38,513 nucleotides of DNA from positions 51,371 to 89,883 of the forward strand of contig NZ_KK082149.1 of the NCBI RefSeq assembly GCF_000598065.1, written 5' to 3'. Shown piece by piece: positions 15,789-24,113 of this stretch. Position 1 is the first letter of the stretch; the number at the start of each line of letters is the position of its first letter. The position numbers and the translations under genes were made by a program. The notes below the pieces were generated by a model, which was not told the origin of the DNA, made no database searches, and was given only the letters and a program-made list of their open reading frames with translations. Source of the DNA: Paenibacillus darwinianus (GTDB lineage Bacteria > Bacillota > Bacilli > Paenibacillales > Paenibacillaceae).

Positions 15789-16895
15789 ATGAGAGTCGTA
15801 TTGACCGGAGGCGGTACGGGCGGGCACATCTACCCGGCCGCTGCCATCGGAAGGCAATTGGAACGGGAGGAACCCGGAACGGAGCTGCTGTACATCGGGA
15901 CCGGGCGCGGTCTCGAAAGCCGGATTGTGCCTGAGCTCGGCATTCCGTTCGAAGCGGTCGATATTACCGGATTCCGCCGGAAGCTCTCCCTTGAAAATGT
16001 GAAAACCGTGCTCCGCTTCGTGCGGGGCGTATCCCGCGCCAAAAAATTGCTGCGCCGGTTCAAGCCCGATGCCGTTGTGGGGACAGGCGGCTACGTGTGC
16101 GGGCCCGTCGTCTACGCGGCCGCCAAGCTGGGCATTCCGACGCTTATCCATGAACAGAACGTCGATCCTGGGCTGACAAACCGTTTCTTAAGCCGCTATG
16201 CGGACGTGATTGCGGTCAGCTTCCGTGAGTCGCTTGAACGCTTCGGCAAGCACGGCCGTGTGCTGCATACCGGCAATCCGTGCGCGACGAACGCGTTGCA
16301 AGCGGATAAGATGCGAGGCTTCGGCTCGATCGGCGTTCCTGCCGGCGCGCCGATCGTCCTGATCGCCGGCGGCAGCCGCGGCGCCCGGGCGATTAACGAC
16401 GCCGTGGTCGACATGGTCGATCGACTGGATGCGATGCCCGATGTCCATTTCGTATTTGTAACCGGCGATGCCGACTATGAGCGCACCGAATCCCGCCTCA
16501 AAGAAAGAGGGACAATGCCCTCCAACCTGCATCTTGTCCGCTACCTGAACAACATGCCGGAGGTGCTGGCCGCCTCAACGCTCGTCGTCAGCAGATCGGG
16601 AGCCTCGTTCCTGGCTGAATTTACGGCGCTCGGCATTCCTGCGGTTCTGATCCCGTCGCCGAACGTTACCGGCAATCACCAGGAGCCGAACGCGCGCAGC
16701 TTGGCGGACGAAGGAGCGGCCGTCATGATGCTTGAGCGGGATCTGTCGGGCGATACATTATACCGGGAAATTTCGGCCATCATCCATGACCCGGGCAAGC
16801 TTCGCGGGATGGGCGAAGCCGCGCGGTCGCTGGGCATGCCGCAGTCCGCAGAGATTATCACGGCGGAGCTCAGGAAGCTGGCGGGCAAGCGCTGA
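15789..16895 (+). CDS. murG: MurG, lipid II synthase (GlcNAc transferase)
   Basis: A 368-residue peripheral membrane glycosyltransferase that adds GlcNAc from UDP-GlcNAc to lipid I, giving lipid II. The N-terminal glycine-rich loop TGGGTGGHIYPA (residues 6-17), the second loop GTGGYVCGPV, HEQNVDPGLTNR, the C-domain loop GGSRGA and the donor-binding region SRSGASFLAEFTALGIPAVLIPSP...NHQEPNA are diagnostic. The ATG at 15789 follows GAGGTGA at 15778-15784, which overlaps the spoVE stop, so translation of the two is probably coupled. It is complete and of normal length. A 166-base gap with a candidate sporulation promoter follows. Confidence 0.97.
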   Translation: MRVVLTGGGTGGHIYPAAAIGRQLEREEPGTELLYIGTGRGLESRIVPELGIPFEAVDITGFRRKLSLENVKTVLRFVRGVSRAKKLLRRFKPDAVVGTGGYVCGPVVYAAAKLGIPTLIHEQNVDPGLTNRFLSRYADVIAVSFRESLERFGKHGRVLHTGNPCATNALQADKMRGFGSIGVPAGAPIVLIAGGSRGARAINDAVVDMVDRLDAMPDVHFVFVTGDADYERTESRLKERGTMPSNLHLVRYLNNMPEVLAASTLVVSRSGASFLAEFTALGIPAVLIPSPNVTGNHQEPNARSLADEGAAVMMLERDLSGDTLYREISAIIHDPGKLRGMGEAARSLGMPQSAEIITAELRKLAGKR

Positions 16896-16911
16896 TGCGT
16901 AATGGGCGATT

Positions 16912-16941
16912 GTCACACTCCCTGTTAGAAAGGCATAAACT
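16912..16941 (+). promoter_or_regulatory. Candidate sigma-E promoter upstream of murB
   Basis: GTCACACT (16912-16919), a spacer of exactly 14 bases, then CATAAACT (16934-16941). The Bacillus sigma-E consensus is close to GTCATATT-N14-CATACAAT; the -35 differs at two bases and the -10 keeps CATA, the A and the final T. CATAAACTA also fits the sigma-K -10. It would allow murB, and perhaps murA, to be made in the mother cell when cortex is built. It is inferred from pattern only. Confidence 0.55.
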
Positions 16942-17061
16942 ATCCCATAATCGTGACTGCCGCCCGACGGCTGTACGGTTTCCGCGCCTGATCGGCCGGA
17001 AGGAAAGCGGAGGCTTGACGGACGAAGGGGCCGGTGCGATCCGGCATAAGGAGGAACGACT

Positions 17062-17967
17062 ATGCAGCAACTGATCGAACAATTGAAAAAAGCCGGAGTC
17101 GGCACGGTTCTGCCGGGCGAGCTTTTGGCCGATTACACGACCTGGAAAATCGGCGGTCCCGCTGATGTGTTGATCGTTCCGAGCGGCAAGCAAGAGCTGC
17201 TGAGCGCCGTGCGCCTGCTGCAAGCGAGCGGCGTTCCATGGACGAATCTGGGTCGCGGGTCGAATATGCTGGTGAGCGACAAAGGTATCCGGGGCGTTGT
17301 GATCAAGCCGGGAGAAGGGCTCGATTACGCACGGTTCGAGGGCAACCGGGCGATCGCCGGTGCGGCCTTCTCGTTCATCAAGTTATCCGTGCTGGCCGGT
17401 AAGGAAGGATTGACCGGACTCGAATTCGCAGGGGGAATTCCGGGTTCGGTCGGCGGCGCCGTATACATGAACGCCGGTGCGCATGGGGCGGATGTGTCAC
17501 GTATATTCCATTCAGCCGACATTGTTCTGGAAACGGGGGAATTGGTACGGTTCGGCCGTGACGACATGGCATTTTCCTATCGCCACTCGGTCCTGCACGA
17601 GACGCCTGGCGTCGTCGTCGAAGCGACCTTCGAGCTGGCGCCGGGAGACCGTAAGGAAATCGCGGCCGCCATGGCATCCTACAAAGACCGCCGACTGCGC
17701 ACACAGCCGCTGCAAATGGCTTGCGCGGGCAGCGTTTTCCGCAATCCGACAGGCGATTATGCGGCCAGACTGATTCAGGAAGCAGGTCTGAAAGGCTACC
17801 GGGTCGGTGGCGCGGAAATCTCCGAGCAGCATGCCAATTTCATCGTCAATACCGGGCAAGCGACGGCAAACGACGTCCTCACCCTGATGGACCATATGCA
17901 ATGCACCGTCAAAGCGACGTTCGGCGTTGATCTGGTGCCGGAAGTATTGGTTGTGGGTGAGCGTTAA
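17062..17967 (+). CDS. murB: MurB, UDP-N-acetylenolpyruvoylglucosamine reductase
   Basis: A 301-residue FAD-dependent cytoplasmic enzyme that reduces enolpyruvyl-UDP-GlcNAc to UDP-MurNAc with NADPH, the step after MurA. FAD-binding segments include YTTWKIGGPAD, NLGRGSNMLVSD and the glycine-rich EFAGGIPGSVGGAVYMNAGAHG. The catalytic serine is S224 in AGSVFRNP, and the late acidic residue lies in PEVLVVGE. Lack of the extra loop of the E. coli type fits the Gram-positive class II enzymes. The ATG has AAGGAGG at about 17047-17053. It is followed 15 bases later by murA, so the first two committed steps of wall-precursor synthesis are encoded side by side. Confidence 0.97.
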   Translation: MQQLIEQLKKAGVGTVLPGELLADYTTWKIGGPADVLIVPSGKQELLSAVRLLQASGVPWTNLGRGSNMLVSDKGIRGVVIKPGEGLDYARFEGNRAIAGAAFSFIKLSVLAGKEGLTGLEFAGGIPGSVGGAVYMNAGAHGADVSRIFHSADIVLETGELVRFGRDDMAFSYRHSVLHETPGVVVEATFELAPGDRKEIAAAMASYKDRRLRTQPLQMACAGSVFRNPTGDYAARLIQEAGLKGYRVGGAEISEQHANFIVNTGQATANDVLTLMDHMQCTVKATFGVDLVPEVLVVGER

Positions 17968-17982
17968 ATCGGAGGTGAACCA

Positions 17983-19266
17983 TTGGACAAATTGGTAATC
18001 GAAGGCGGCAAGCCGCTCTCCGGAACGGTCGCGATCCAAGGCGCGAAAAATGCCGCTTTACCGATTTTGGCCGCAAGCATGCTGGTGAACGGCACGGTCA
18101 TCATCGATCATGTGCCGGATCTGCTTGATATCGACGTCATGCTCGACATTTTACGAGACCTGGGCTGCCGGGCCGAGCAGATCGGACCGTCCGTCATCCT
18201 CGACACCGCTTCCGCCGACTCCTGCCATATCCCCGAGTGGCTGATGGGCCAGATGCGATCCTCGATATTTCTCATGGGCCCGCTTTTGGCGCGGTTCGGC
18301 AGGGTCGAGATCTATCAGCCGGGGGGCTGCGCGATTGGCGAACGAAAAATCGACATCCATCTTCGCGGACTGCAATCGCTCGGGGCCGTAATCGAAGAGG
18401 ACGGCAACCGGATCGTCTGCCGAGCCGCCAAGCTTAAGGGAGCCGATGTCCACCTCGACTTCCCCAGTGTCGGCGCGACCGAAAACATCATGATGGCCGC
18501 CGTGCTGGCGGAGGGAATCACCACAATCAGCAACGCCGCGCGCGAGCCTGAAATTCAGGATCTTCAGCACTTTCTCAACTTGATGGGCGCCAACATCATC
18601 GGGGCCGGTACGGACACGATAACGGTTGAGGGCGTTCGCTCGCTCGTGCCATGTCGCTACCGCATCATACCCGACCGCATCGTGACCGGCACGCTCATGG
18701 TCGCGGCAGCAGCGACGAGAGGCAGCATCACGCTGCAGAACGCCAATCCCTCGCATCTGACCTCGTTGATTCACGTTTTGCGCCGCGCAGGTGTTCAAGT
18801 TACCGTTGACGGTGATATAATGAAGGTCGGCGGCGCCTCCAGACCGAAAGCGGTCGAGAGAGTCGTGACATCGCCGTATCCCGCTTTTCCGACCGATCTG
18901 CAATCCCAGGTGATGGTGCTGCTGGCTCTGGCGGACGGCGTAAGCGTGATGAAGGAAACGATATTCGAAGGCCGCTTCAAGCATGTCGACGAATTGACGC
19001 GTATGGGAGCAGATATCCGCGTTGATCTGAACTCGGCTGTCATTCGCGGCGTACCGCGATTGTATGGCGCTACGGTCGAGGCGACCGACCTGAGGGCGGG
19101 GGCAGCGCTTGTCATCGCCGGCTTGGCCGCGCAGGGGAAAACGGTCGTCGAACAGGTTCACCGGATCGACAGGGGATACGATCGGATCGAAACGATGCTC
19201 GGCCGATTGGGCGCCCGCATCTCCCGTTATTCCTCCGTTTCCAATAACCGGGTCGTACCTGGCTGA
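17983..19266 (+). CDS. murA: MurA, UDP-GlcNAc 1-carboxyvinyltransferase
   Basis: A 427-residue enzyme that transfers enolpyruvate from PEP to UDP-GlcNAc, the first committed step of peptidoglycan synthesis and the fosfomycin target. It shows the inside-out barrel repeats of the EPT family, the substrate motif GAKNAALP (K and N at about 22-23), the catalytic cysteine C116 in PGGCAIGERKID, and the RAGAALVIAGLAAQG-like segment near the end. Presence of Cys rather than Asp at 116 predicts fosfomycin sensitivity. The TTG start at 17983 follows a near-perfect GGAGGTGA at 17971-17978. A strong hairpin terminator begins 14 bases after its stop, so it may close a murB-murA transcript. Confidence 0.97.
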   Translation: MDKLVIEGGKPLSGTVAIQGAKNAALPILAASMLVNGTVIIDHVPDLLDIDVMLDILRDLGCRAEQIGPSVILDTASADSCHIPEWLMGQMRSSIFLMGPLLARFGRVEIYQPGGCAIGERKIDIHLRGLQSLGAVIEEDGNRIVCRAAKLKGADVHLDFPSVGATENIMMAAVLAEGITTISNAAREPEIQDLQHFLNLMGANIIGAGTDTITVEGVRSLVPCRYRIIPDRIVTGTLMVAAAATRGSITLQNANPSHLTSLIHVLRRAGVQVTVDGDIMKVGGASRPKAVERVVTSPYPAFPTDLQSQVMVLLALADGVSVMKETIFEGRFKHVDELTRMGADIRVDLNSAVIRGVPRLYGATVEATDLRAGAALVIAGLAAQGKTVVEQVHRIDRGYDRIETMLGRLGARISRYSSVSNNRVVPG

Positions 19267-19279
19267 CAAACTAATGCAC

Positions 19280-19318
19280 ACATCCTGGTTTCCTTCGCTG
19301 AAGGACCGGATGTTTTTT
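19280..19318 (+). terminator. Intrinsic terminator between murA and divIB
   Basis: ACATCC (19280-19285) pairs with GGATGT (19308-19313), GG with CC, and TCCTTC (19291-19296) with GAAGGA (19300-19305), with small bulges on the left arm. The loop is GCT and six T follow (19313-19318). It lies only 25 bases before the divIB start, too near for a new promoter in between, so any divIB transcript started upstream must read through. Confidence 0.8.
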
Positions 19319-19342
19319 CGTGAGAGAAGGGACAAGTGCTCT

Positions 19343-20089
19343 ATGGCTGAATCGATGCCTGCGCTGCGGCAGCCGAAGCAAGGGCCAACAAACAGCCGCA
19401 AGCTGCTGATCATCCTTTTGCTGCTGTTCGTCGTGCTGTTGTGTGTGTTGTTTTTTCGGTCGCCAATCAGTAAAATTTCCACGATTTCCGTTTCCGGACA
19501 ACAATATATCGCTGCGGAAGACATTCGAGCCTCCTCGGGGATCGTCGAGGGGGATCCGTTTTTCTTCCCAAGCAAGGGCGAGATCGAGCGGCGAATCGCC
19601 AAGCTGAAGCCGGTTGAAGCCGTCATCGTCGATAAAACGTTTCCGGGCAAAATCGCAATAACGGTGAAGGAATTCCCGGCGGTCGCGTTTGAGCTGACGG
19701 ACGATGGCTTCATCACCGCTATTTTGTCGAACGGCGCGACGGTAGGCAACGGCAGCAATTTCGTCGTCGACAAACCGATGCTGAGCGGATGGAAGAAGAA
19801 TGACCCGAACAAAGCGGAGCTGACCCGCGTGCTGTCTGCCGTTCCGGATGAGCTGCTTTCCGATTTCTCGGAAATTATCCCCTATCCGTCCAAGTCTTAT
19901 CAGGACCGGATCAAGATTTTCACGAGAACGAAATTCCAGATCGTGACGGCGGTCTCCCTGCTTGAAGCGAAGGCGGGCACCATACAAGCCGTTATCGAAA
20001 CCCAGGAGCCCGGGAACGTGACGACGCTGCTTTCCGATTACTACGTGCCTTATGCGGCGAACCAAGCCGCCACGGATAAAGCGGAATGA
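19343..20089 (+). CDS. divIB: DivIB/FtsQ, divisome membrane protein
   Basis: A 248-residue bitopic protein of the divisome that stabilises FtsL and its partner at the septum. It has a short cytoplasmic tail (residues 1-19), one transmembrane segment (about 20-38), and a POTRA domain beginning PISKISTISVSGQQYI (about 41-112). A beta domain and a short C-terminal tail follow. The frame is open far upstream into murA, and an ATG at 19310 exists, but that codon lies inside the terminator hairpin. The ATG at 19343 has AGAAGGGA at about 19325-19332. The PISKxSTISV start of the POTRA domain closely matches Bacillus DivIB. The spacing from ribosome site to start is a little long. Confidence 0.9.
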   Translation: MAESMPALRQPKQGPTNSRKLLIILLLLFVVLLCVLFFRSPISKISTISVSGQQYIAAEDIRASSGIVEGDPFFFPSKGEIERRIAKLKPVEAVIVDKTFPGKIAITVKEFPAVAFELTDDGFITAILSNGATVGNGSNFVVDKPMLSGWKKNDPNKAELTRVLSAVPDELLSDFSEIIPYPSKSYQDRIKIFTRTKFQIVTAVSLLEAKAGTIQAVIETQEPGNVTTLLSDYYVPYAANQAATDKAE

Positions 20090-20228
20090 AAAAGATACTA
20101 CTCAATGCCATGAAACAATGATAGAATTTCATTCATGAAGTTTTTAGGAATATGATGCGATGCTCCCTCGCTGCCAGGTTGATGAGAATAATTGGCAGGC
20201 TGCAAATCATAAAAAAATTGTAGAAAAA

Positions 20229-20255
20229 AGAGGGAAAATATAAGGCGTGTTGAAT
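20229..20255 (+). promoter_or_regulatory. Candidate sigma-H promoter upstream of ftsA
   Basis: AGAGGGAAA (20229-20237), an 11-base spacer, then GTTGAAT (20249-20255). The sigma-H consensus is close to RnAGGAWWW-N11/12-RnnGAAT, so there is one mismatch. In Bacillus subtilis the ftsAZ genes have a sigma-H promoter that boosts Z-ring proteins at the onset of sporulation. The surrounding 264-base gap is strikingly AT-rich, in keeping with a promoter region. Confidence 0.45.
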
Positions 20256-20353
20256 AAGTAGAACAGTGTCTGCGGACTCGCAGTTATGTTAGTATTATAT
20301 GATGTACTCCAACTATTTAGATTACATTTCTTTTGAAACGGAGGTGCCATGGG

Positions 20354-21601
20354 TTGAGCAGCAACGACATCATCGTCAGTTTGGACATCGGTACATCCAA
20401 AGTTCGTGCTATTATTGGGGAAGTTCAGAACGGAACCATTAATATTATTGGAGTTGGATCTGCCGACTCGGAGGGCATCCGAAAGGGAGCCATCGTGGAC
20501 ATTGACCAGACCGTGCAGTCGATCCGCAATGCGGTGGATCACGCCGAACGCATGGTCGGCATTCAAATATCCGACGTATATGTAGGCATTCAAGGCAATC
20601 ATATTGCCCTTCAGACGAACCACGGAGTAGTTGCGGTTTCCAATGAGGACCGTGAAATCGGCGAAGAGGATATCGAGCGGGTACTGCAGGCAGCGAAGGT
20701 TGTCGCACTGCCGCCCGAGCGTGAAATTATCGGGCTTGTGCCCAAGCAGTTTCTGGTGGACGGATTGGATGGCATTTCCGATCCCCGCGGAATGATCGGA
20801 GTGAGGCTTGAGGTGGAAGCGACCGTTATTACGGGCGCCAAGACCGCGATACATAACCTCATGCGCTGCGTAGAGAAAGCGGATCTGCACATTACGGGCG
20901 TCATCCTCATGTCGCTGGCCTCCGGCCAAATGGCTTTGACCAAAGACGAAAAGAACATGGGAACCGTGCTGGCGGATATCGGCGCGGGTTCTTGTACGAT
21001 AGCCGTGTTTGATCAGGGCAGCCTGGTCGCCACGTCGACACTTCCGGTTGGCGGGGAATACGTCACGAACGACATTTCGTACGGGTTGAGGACGCAGACG
21101 GAGCAGGCCGAAAAAATCAAGCTGAAGTTCGGTTGCTCGCTCGTCGACGATGCGGCGGACGACCAGAAGTTTAAAGTGATGCGTATGGGCAGCAATGTGG
21201 AAAAGGAATTCTCCCAGGTGGATTTGGCAAACATTATCGAACCGCGGATGCAAGAGATTTTCCATTTGATTCGCCAGGAGGTTCGCCGTCTCGGTTACGG
21301 AGACAAGGTGAACGGGTATGTGCTGACAGGCGGTGCGGTGTCAATTCCCGGCGCTCTTGCGCTGGCGCAGAGCGAACTGGAATCGACCGTGCGCATTGCG
21401 GTCCCCGATTACATCGGTGTTCGCGACCCCGCTTATACGAGCGGCGTCGGCATGATTCAATACGTCTCCCGGTATATGCGGAACCGTTCGGCCGGACCGG
21501 CCAAGAAAGCGGCCGTGCGCAAGCAGGGCACGCCTTCAACCGCGCCATCCAAGCCCGGACTGTTCGAGCGGCTGAAAAATATGTTTAGCGAATTCATTTG
21601 A
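20354..21601 (+). CDS. ftsA: FtsA, actin-like Z-ring membrane anchor
   Basis: A 415-residue actin-fold ATPase that tethers FtsZ filaments to the membrane. Phosphate-1 loop [17 protein letters not shown] (residues 5-20), the 1C-type subdomain, the phosphate-2 segment [15 protein letters not shown] and the adenosine segment [13 protein letters not shown] are visible. The last residues [14 protein letters not shown] form the amphipathic membrane-targeting helix. The frame extends upstream to 20333, but that part contains the ribosome site GGAGGTG (20340-20346); the TTG at 20354 is at proper spacing and gives the conserved N-terminus. ftsZ follows 16 bases later, so the pair is an operon. An AT-rich gap with a candidate sigma-H promoter precedes it. 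Confidence 0.96.
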   Translation: MSSNDIIVSLDIGTSKVRAIIGEVQNGTINIIGVGSADSEGIRKGAIVDIDQTVQSIRNAVDHAERMVGIQISDVYVGIQGNHIALQTNHGVVAVSNEDREIGEEDIERVLQAAKVVALPPEREIIGLVPKQFLVDGLDGISDPRGMIGVRLEVEATVITGAKTAIHNLMRCVEKADLHITGVILMSLASGQMALTKDEKNMGTVLADIGAGSCTIAVFDQGSLVATSTLPVGGEYVTNDISYGLRTQTEQAEKIKLKFGCSLVDDAADDQKFKVMRMGSNVEKEFSQVDLANIIEPRMQEIFHLIRQEVRRLGYGDKVNGYVLTGGAVSIPGALALAQSELESTVRIAVPDYIGVRDPAYTSGVGMIQYVSRYMRNRSAGPAKKAAVRKQGTPSTAPSKPGLFERLKNMFSEFI

Positions 21602-21617
21602 TCGGGGGAACCAAGAA

Positions 21618-22733
21618 ATGCTGGAATTCGATTTCGATATGGAACAACTGGCGCAAATTAAAGTGATCGGCGTCGGCGGGGGCGGCAGCAACGCCGTTAA
21701 CCGGATGATCGAGAACGGCGTCAAAGGCGTCGAGTTCATTACGGTCAACACCGACGCGCAGGCGCTGCATTTGGCCAAGTCTGAACATAAGCTTCAAATC
21801 GGGGACAAGCTTACGCGCGGCCTGGGCGCCGGCGCAAACCCTGAAGTTGGCAAGAAAGCGGCAGAAGAGACGCGGGATCTGATCGCGAGCACGCTGAAGG
21901 GTGCCGATATGGTGTTCGTCACGGCCGGTATGGGAGGCGGTACCGGTACGGGAGCCGCTCCGGTCATCGCGGAAATCGCCAGGGAATGCGGAGCGCTGAC
22001 GGTCGGCGTTGTCACGCGTCCGTTCACCTTCGAGGGCCGCAAGCGGTCCGGCCAGGCCGATCTCGGCATCGAGGCGCTCAAGGAGAAGGTCGACACGCTG
22101 ATCGTCATTCCGAACGACCGTCTGCTTGAAATCGTCGATAAGAAAACCCCTATGCTTGAAGCGTTCCGCGAAGCGGATAACGTGCTGCGCCAAGCCGTTC
22201 AGGGCATTTCCGACCTGATCGCGGTTCCGGGCCTGATCAACCTCGACTTCGCCGACGTGAAAACAATTATGACCGAACGCGGCTCCGCGCTGATGGGAAT
22301 CGGTATGGCGGCTGGAGAGAACCGTGCGGCCGAGGCGGCGCGCAAGGCGATTATGAGCCCGCTGCTCGAAACGTCGATCGACGGCGCCCGCGGCATTATC
22401 ATGAACATTACAGGCGGCGCGAATCTGTCGCTGTACGAAGTGAACGAAGCGGCTGAAATCGTCATCGCAGCGTCCGATCCGGACGTTAACATGATATTCG
22501 GCGCCAGCATCGACGAGGATATGAAGGACGATATCAAGGTGACGGTTATTGCAACCGGCTTCGAGATTAAGGGCGGCGGCCCGCGCCGCGGCTTGCCGGG
22601 GCAGGTACCGACCGACGCTCCGGAGGCGCGTTCGTCCTCGGCGCAGAATCTCAAGCCGTTCAATTCCAATCAGTCGACCGATCAATTGGATATCCCGGCA
22701 TTTCTGCGCAAAAGTCCCCGCGGCGACCGTTGA
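21618..22733 (+). CDS. ftsZ: FtsZ, tubulin-like division GTPase
   Basis: A 371-residue GTPase that polymerises into the Z-ring. Signatures are [16 protein letters not shown] (residues 15-30), the GTP-binding GGGTGTG loop, the T7 synergy loop NLDFADV, and the C-terminal binding peptide [14 protein letters not shown] that docks FtsA and SepF. The variable linker between the globular core and that peptide is short, about 40 residues, and rich in Ser, Gln and Asn. The ATG follows TCGGGGGAA at about 21602-21609. A strong terminator lies 15 bases after its stop, so ftsA-ftsZ ends the dcw transcription run. sepF, whose product binds the same peptide, lies about 5 kb downstream. Confidence 0.98.
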   Translation: MLEFDFDMEQLAQIKVIGVGGGGSNAVNRMIENGVKGVEFITVNTDAQALHLAKSEHKLQIGDKLTRGLGAGANPEVGKKAAEETRDLIASTLKGADMVFVTAGMGGGTGTGAAPVIAEIARECGALTVGVVTRPFTFEGRKRSGQADLGIEALKEKVDTLIVIPNDRLLEIVDKKTPMLEAFREADNVLRQAVQGISDLIAVPGLINLDFADVKTIMTERGSALMGIGMAAGENRAAEAARKAIMSPLLETSIDGARGIIMNITGGANLSLYEVNEAAEIVIAASDPDVNMIFGASIDEDMKDDIKVTVIATGFEIKGGGPRRGLPGQVPTDAPEARSSSAQNLKPFNSNQSTDQLDIPAFLRKSPRGDR

Positions 22734-22747
22734 TCCGGAGCTTCATA

Positions 22748-22787
22748 AATCCCGCAGCACGGTTTGATGGTGCTGCGGGATTTTTTT
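22748..22787 (+). terminator. Intrinsic terminator after ftsZ
   Basis: A perfect 13-bp GC-rich stem pairs 22748-22760 with 22770-22782, followed by a run of T to 22787. It is one of the strongest terminators in the window and ends the dcw cluster. Confidence 0.93.
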
Positions 22788-23014
22788 GCGTTCTCGGCCG
22801 TTGCAGCGCGTTCCCGCCATCCGACGCTACCCGGCATGAATTTTTCTTCCTCGGGTCCAATCGCTATCGTTAGGGGAGCTCCGGCATCGTTTTTCGTCGA
22901 GCCATGCGGGGACCGTGTGCTGCCATAGGTCGAATCGGGCACTCTGTAGCGCTGCAGTCACGTACGAAAACTTCTCCTGCCCCGGCGGGGCGAGATGCCG
23001 CCCTCATCGTCAAT
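22788..23014 (+). other. Gene-free stretch upstream of the spoIIG promoter
   Basis: I see no credible gene, RNA or repeat here. Isolated matches to the Spo0A box core TGTCGAA with one mismatch occur (for example GGTCGAA near 22928), which may be chance. Confidence 0.4.
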
Positions 23015-23081
23015 CTCGACAAAAAAAGATCGGCCGTAACGGCATGTTTAGACAGACATTGAAATAAGATTAACCTATACT
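23015..23081 (+). promoter_or_regulatory. Candidate Spo0A-dependent spoIIG promoter with long spacer
   Basis: A good -10 TATACT (23076-23081) and a -35 TAGACA (23049-23054) are 21 bases apart, unusually long. The Bacillus subtilis spoIIG promoter is known for a 22-base spacer that needs Spo0A bound at the -35 region. Reverse-strand Spo0A-box-like cores lie at the -35 itself (TGTCTAA) and near 23015-23022 (TGTCGAG), each one base off TGTCGAA. The combination fits Spo0A-activated transcription of spoIIGA-sigE. Confidence 0.6.
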
Positions 23082-23134
23082 GATTTCAACCGTTAACCGA
23101 CGCCCTGCCAAGCGGTTCGCTTGCCCGGACAGAC

Positions 23135-23152
23135 AGGAGGGTGAAGCTCATC
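23135..23152 (+). promoter_or_regulatory. Unusual translation start region of spoIIGA
   Basis: AGGAGG (23135-23140) abuts the GTG at 23141 with no spacer, which is poor for initiation. The in-frame ATC at 23150 lies nine bases after AGGAGG, the same spacing used by sigE downstream (GAGGAGG then nine bases to ATG 24114). Either the GTG is used weakly or the ATC is a non-standard start. Confidence 0.5.
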
Positions 23153-24079
23153 GTCGTTTATGCGGATCTCGTATTTGCCGTCAATTTCATCATCGACGGC
23201 TCGGTGCTGCTCATGACCGCGTGGGTGCGCGGGCTGCGGCCCGGGTGGCCGCGTCTGGCGGGGGCGGCGGCTATCGGCGCCTGTTACGTCGTCTTTATGT
23301 TCGCTCCGGCATTATCGTTCCTGTACACCTTCCTCGTCAAAATCGCATTGTCAATTATCATGCTCTGGACGGCATTCGGCTTCGGGAGCCTCCAGCATTT
23401 CACCCGCAACTTCGCCGCGTTCTACGGCGTTAATTTCGCAGCGGCCGGAGGCGTGCTGGGCATTCATTATTTGCTTCAAAGCTCGGGGGAGCTGTGGGAC
23501 GGGATCTGGTTCGCTCGGACAGGCAAGCTGGGCTTTGAGTTTAATGCCGGGATTTGGTTCGTGCTTGCGGCGACGGCCGCTGCCTTGTATGTATACCGCG
23601 CCGTATGGAACGGGCGGAGGAAGCTGGAGAGGACGGAAGCGCATCTCGCCGGGGTCACCGTTACGATTGACGGCCGGGAATGGCATTGCACCGGACTGAT
23701 CGATACGGGAAACCAACTTTACGATCCGCTGACGAGAACGCCGGTGATGGTGATGGAAGCGTCCTTATGGCAAACAGAGCTGCCTGCCGCATGGATGGAA
23801 CGCATCCGCGATACGCACGTCGACAAGCTGCTTGCGGGTCTTGACGCGGACAATAGTCCATGGCGCGACCGGCTGCGGCTGGTGCCCTACCGCGGCATTA
23901 ACCGTGGCACGCAATTCATGCTGGCGCTGAAACCGGACGGGGTCTGCATCGAGCAGAACGGTCGGATATTCGAATCGCATAAGGTGCTGATCGGACTGGA
24001 TGGCGGGAAGCTTGTGTCGGACGGCACGTATCAAGCGATCGTCCATCCTTCATTGCTCGAGAGCCGGGACGCCGGTTGA
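23141..24079 (+). CDS. spoIIGA: SpoIIGA, membrane aspartic protease that activates pro-sigma-E
   Basis: A protein of about 312 residues that sits in the mother-cell side of the sporulation septum and cuts the pro-sequence off sigma-E when signalled by SpoIIR from the forespore. The N-terminal half has about five transmembrane segments. The C-terminal half is a retropepsin-like domain with the catalytic motif GLID188[10 protein letters not shown] (numbered from the GTG). PYRGI and [12 protein letters not shown] segments also match the family. The start is uncertain: GTG 23141 overlaps the ribosome site, while ATC 23150 is better placed and would give M-V-V-Y-A-D-L. sigE follows 34 bases later, the conserved protease-substrate pair. 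Confidence 0.94.
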   Translation: MKLIVVYADLVFAVNFIIDGSVLLMTAWVRGLRPGWPRLAGAAAIGACYVVFMFAPALSFLYTFLVKIALSIIMLWTAFGFGSLQHFTRNFAAFYGVNFAAAGGVLGIHYLLQSSGELWDGIWFARTGKLGFEFNAGIWFVLAATAAALYVYRAVWNGRRKLERTEAHLAGVTVTIDGREWHCTGLIDTGNQLYDPLTRTPVMVMEASLWQTELPAAWMERIRDTHVDKLLAGLDADNSPWRDRLRLVPYRGINRGTQFMLALKPDGVCIEQNGRIFESHKVLIGLDGGKLVSDGTYQAIVHPSLLESRDAG

Positions 24080-24113
24080 CTACGGAATATGGCAGACGAG
24101 GAGGATGGCAATC

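Noticed and set aside
19310-19342. ATG 19310 as the divIB start
   Set aside because: It lies in the right arm of the murA-divIB terminator, and the purine-rich AGAAGGGA nearer ATG 19343 is a better ribosome site.
18151-19812. 553-codon minus-strand frame opposite murA and divIB
   Set aside because: It spans two certain genes and a terminator, with composition typical of antisense shadows.
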